Made by a program: the position numbers and the translations under genes
Part shown: piece after piece, positions 61,475 through 64,000 of the stretch
Numbering within the stretch: position 1 is the stretch's first letter
Layout of the letters: each line of letters opens with the position of its first letter
The notes under the pieces: generated by a model
What the model was told of the DNA's origin: nothing
Database searches by the model: none
The model's input: the letters and a program-made list of their open reading frames with translations, nothing else
From: a virus
Length of the DNA stretch: 64,000 nt
Virus record (IMG/VR): IMGVR_UViG_3300010885_044958
Location: 62,001 to 126,000 of that record
Strand: one strand, 5' to 3'

Positions 61475-62050
61475 ATGCGATCTACGTACAAAAAACCAAA
61501 TGTAAAAGGACCACGTTTTAGAAATAAAGTAAAAAGAGCGTTAGATCAGGACTTTTTTGTTAAATTAACAAAGATGTATCCTGATTTAACTATTTCTAGA
61601 CAAGATGTTAGAAAAATTCTTAATACATTCCATGCAATTTGCATTAAAGAAATTGCAGAAACCAGAGATGGAATAGAACTATTAGAACAACTCGGCAATA
61701 TAATAGTAGGTAAATTTAAGACTCAAGAAACCTGGAAAGGTAATGTTCCTAAATCCATACAATACGAAACTAAGATAGATTACTTAAACTGGGAACAAAA
61801 TGAATGGATTTGCAAAATATTCTATTCTAATTTTGCTTCTAAATACAGATTCAGAAATGCAGCACTTTGGGCATTTGAACCTGTAAAATCTATGAAAAAA
61901 GTAGTCTCCAAAGCCTTTACTAAAGACCCCTATAAATATGTTTTTGCAGATCACTACAACAGAATAAATAAAGTATTCAGACTTGCAAAGAAGGCATTAA
62001 ACGAAAAATTAAAAGCACAACAAAACGATGAGCCAACTCCTTTACAGTGA
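61475..62050 (+). CDS. HU/IHF-like or DNA-binding virion protein, 191 aa
   Basis: Basic N-terminus (KKPNVKGPRFRNKVKRAL), then ISRQDVRKILNTFHAICIKE and ELLEQLGNIIVGKFK (about 40-86) following an HU/IHF-like helix-strand order; the C-terminal half is basic and helical. Second such gene in the window. Overlaps the ring protein gene by 23 bases. Confidence 0.55.
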   Translation: MRSTYKKPNVKGPRFRNKVKRALDQDFFVKLTKMYPDLTISRQDVRKILNTFHAICIKEIAETRDGIELLEQLGNIIVGKFKTQETWKGNVPKSIQYETKIDYLNWEQNEWICKIFYSNFASKYRFRNAALWAFEPVKSMKKVVSKAFTKDPYKYVFADHYNRINKVFRLAKKALNEKLKAQQNDEPTPLQ

Positions 62051-62708
62051 TGCAATCGCTAGAGTTAGATTTAAATTACGCGCTGTTAAACAAGATGCAT
62101 TCCTCACAGACAGGGATATTTGGAGTTTATATAAACCTTGGCTTTCGCAGGTTATGAAGGAGCTTGATGCAAAGAATCGTTTAATGGCATTTAACTCTTT
62201 ATTTCAGACTTTAGACATCATTCCCTTAGTAGAGGTTGATAGAATAGAAGCTGGCTGTAGTGGACTTAAAACAGGGTTTACATTCATGCGTACAAAAGAT
62301 CCAGTAGGTGCATTATTTATGGAAGCTTATTGGGGGGATATGATTAGATCTGTTACATCTGTAGATGGGTCAGAGGAGATGCAACCAATCACTCCTTCTG
62401 GATATTTAAATATTTCTAAATCAACTTCTTTTAGATTTAATAAAACTAAGTATTACTGGCGTTTAAATGATTTTTACTATTTTCCAAATATTACTTGGGG
62501 TGCAGTAAAAATGGAAGTAATACCAGAAGGTGATATTTCTAAATATAAATGCAATTCTGATGAGTCATGTTTGCCAATGCAAGAATTATCTTTGAATATT
62601 CCTGATTATATAATGGCTAGAGTGGAATCGCTTTTATTCCAGAGTTTAGGTCTAAGTCTCCAAATTAACCCAGATTTAGAAAATGACAATAAAACAAATT
62701 TAATTTAA
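62028..62708 (+). CDS. Putative tail ring/stabilisation protein, 226 aa
   Basis: N-terminal helices (AIARVRFKLRAVKQDAFLTD, WLSQVMKELDAKNRLMAFN), then beta-rich middle. The order HU-like, ring, ring, HExxH matches crAss-like tail modules in my knowledge. Probably part of the portal-tail stack. Confidence 0.6.
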   Translation: MSQLLYSDAIARVRFKLRAVKQDAFLTDRDIWSLYKPWLSQVMKELDAKNRLMAFNSLFQTLDIIPLVEVDRIEAGCSGLKTGFTFMRTKDPVGALFMEAYWGDMIRSVTSVDGSEEMQPITPSGYLNISKSTSFRFNKTKYYWRLNDFYYFPNITWGAVKMEVIPEGDISKYKCNSDESCLPMQELSLNIPDYIMARVESLLFQSLGLSLQINPDLENDNKTNLI

Positions 62709-62709
62709 C

Positions 62710-63732
62710 ATGGGTAATACAGCAATACAAACACGCACATTTGACCAACTTATGGCGGATGTAGTTGTAGATTATAGAAATCTTGACGAAGAAGGTCTTA
62801 TAGAGCCAGCACAATTGCTTAAAGTAGCCCAGCGTGTTAATTACGATCTTGGTTTAAGAATAAATCAAACTAAAGAAATTATTCTAGATGTTTGTAATAA
62901 TATTGCAAAACTACCAGAAGATTTTTATGTTTTGAATTTTGCATTGATGACTGGAAAATCTAAATGCATTACTCCAGTTACTTGGGCAGGTAGAACTACT
63001 GAAAATATTTCGGAGCCTTGCACATCTGACCCAACTAATAACTCAGTCCCATGTTCAGTACCACTTACTTATGAAACTAACCAGTTAAACCCTTATCAGA
63101 CTTATAATAATGGATGTGGACTTTTAGGCACTGAACCAAATCCACCTAATACATGTACCCCAGAACAAGATCCTTGGTTTCAAAGAAGTTGTTATGCAAT
63201 GTGTGGTGATGGGCAGAATACAGTCAAAGTAATCGAACATAAGAACCATCAAGTATACGAATATACTTATTTTGAAAAACTCTATATAAAACCCCAGGCA
63301 TATCTAGATCCAGGTTCAATGAATTCTAAATATGTTGGTTGCCATTCTGTTGAAATAAAAAATGGTTATTTATATTGTTCTTACCCACATGGTAAAATCT
63401 ATATTTCTTATCAAGGTGCATTAGAAGATGAACAAGGTAATTTACTTGTTTTGTCACATCCTGAAATAGACTTCTACTATATTGCCGCAATACAAGAATA
63501 TATTTTCAAGATTATGTTTTACAGTATGGGAGAGCAGGTTGAAGGCAAGTATCAAATGGCAAAACAAGAAACTAAAGAAGCAAGAGTCCGTGCATTAAGT
63601 ATTGTAAACTGCCCCAATTTTGAAGAAATGAAACGAATGTGGTCCCTTAACCGTATCGCACAATACAAAAAATATTATGAAACTTTTGAAACGGGGGCAT
63701 TTCATCAGTACTTCAGATCACTTCCTTTTTAA
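62710..63732 (+). CDS. Putative tail ring/stabilisation protein, 340 aa
   Basis: Opens with a helix (FDQLMADVVVDYRNLDEEGL; AQRVNYDLGLRINQTKEII), has a Cys-rich insertion (about 95-165) and an aromatic helical C-terminus ending HQYFRSLPF. Same architecture as its neighbour but longer. Confidence 0.6.
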   Translation: MGNTAIQTRTFDQLMADVVVDYRNLDEEGLIEPAQLLKVAQRVNYDLGLRINQTKEIILDVCNNIAKLPEDFYVLNFALMTGKSKCITPVTWAGRTTENISEPCTSDPTNNSVPCSVPLTYETNQLNPYQTYNNGCGLLGTEPNPPNTCTPEQDPWFQRSCYAMCGDGQNTVKVIEHKNHQVYEYTYFEKLYIKPQAYLDPGSMNSKYVGCHSVEIKNGYLYCSYPHGKIYISYQGALEDEQGNLLVLSHPEIDFYYIAAIQEYIFKIMFYSMGEQVEGKYQMAKQETKEARVRALSIVNCPNFEEMKRMWSLNRIAQYKKYYETFETGAFHQYFRSLPF

Positions 63733-63750
63733 TCTTTTAAATTTAAACCA

Positions 63751-64000
63751 ATGTATCTATCTACAACAATACCAATTAAGATATATGATACAAAGGTGCA
63801 ATTTATCATAACAAAAGATATTACTAAGATTTTCAATAGAATTAATTGTTATCATAAAACAGGAGTTTCTTGGAAGAAAAATGAGTCTGCCGCAGGTTGT
63901 ACAATTTTATGTAGTATGGCAAAATACTATATATTAATTAATCAAGATTATCTTTCGTATAATACGATTTGTCATGAGATATATCATTGCACACATAATC
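63751..64000 (+). CDS. HExxH zinc-protease-like protein (runs off window)
   Basis: 83 residues visible, ending at TICHEIYHCTHN, an HExxH zinc motif. Leader AAATTTAAACCA. Similar in kind to the HEVLH protein at 24784. The C-terminus is outside the window. Confidence 0.6.
   Translation, partial: MYLSTTIPIKIYDTKVQFIITKDITKIFNRINCYHKTGVSWKKNESAAGCTILCSMAKYYILINQDYLSYNTICHEIYHCTHN

Overview
The window looks like the central part of a double-stranded DNA tailed phage that infects a Bacteroidota host, most likely a crAss-like podovirus (Crassvirales) or a close relative. Support comes from (i) the layout, with a leftward arm of replication and small accessory genes (about 1-24.6 kb) and a rightward arm carrying accessory, glycosylation and virion genes (about 22.7-64 kb); (ii) the virion gene order large terminase, 914-aa portal, putative scaffold, putative major capsid protein, connector/ring proteins, Cys-rich tail fibres; (iii) two HU/IHF-like proteins and a compact family B DNA polymerase; (iv) host-type Bacteroidota promoters (TTTG, 20 nt, TAnnTTTG) at 25.2 and 60.1 kb, A-rich leaders and high AT content. 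The lineage is inferred from architecture only.

Left arm (minus strand): the N-terminal part of a DnaB/RecA-fold helicase, several unknown proteins, family B DNA polymerase with an adjacent GIY-YIG homing endonuclease, a DRB0094-type RNA ligase, a BCS1-like AAA ATPase, further GIY-YIG and HNH endonucleases, tRNA-Arg(UCU), a sigma-like factor, many proteins under 80 aa (several single-pass membrane peptides of 18-57 aa), and five gene-free stretches of 330-700 bp packed with predicted RNA hairpins.

Right arm (plus strand): a GIY-YIG endonuclease, a structured non-coding stretch, one isolated leftward gene with strong codon bias, tRNA-Gln(UUG), then a dense run of overlapping genes at 25.4-42.7 kb. 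That run carries about twelve glycosyltransferase-like proteins, both enzymes that turn GDP-mannose into GDP-L-fucose (Gmd and Fcl), two SAM methyltransferase-like proteins, PhoH, a PD-(D/E)XK nuclease, an HU/IHF-like protein and zinc-ribbon proteins. Terminase, portal, scaffold, capsid, connector, tail/fibre, holin-like, phosphoesterase, HU-like and ring proteins follow, and the window ends inside a small HExxH protein.

Cis-elements tie the arms together. A motif of the form TATATTTTATT(A) precedes late genes, homing endonuclease genes and non-coding RNAs on both strands. A different element (C/T)GC(A/G)TTTT...AAAAA lies ahead of many leftward small genes. Leaders also differ by arm: AAACTCAAAAA on the left, AAAACCAATAA ahead of late genes. 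The most unusual observation is a pair of short leftward RNAs (about 11.1 and 18.6 kb) that share one design: a phage promoter, a 5' end complementary over 14-16 nt to the loop of the RNA's own intrinsic terminator, and then the terminator. They look like a phage attenuator or regulatory RNA family.
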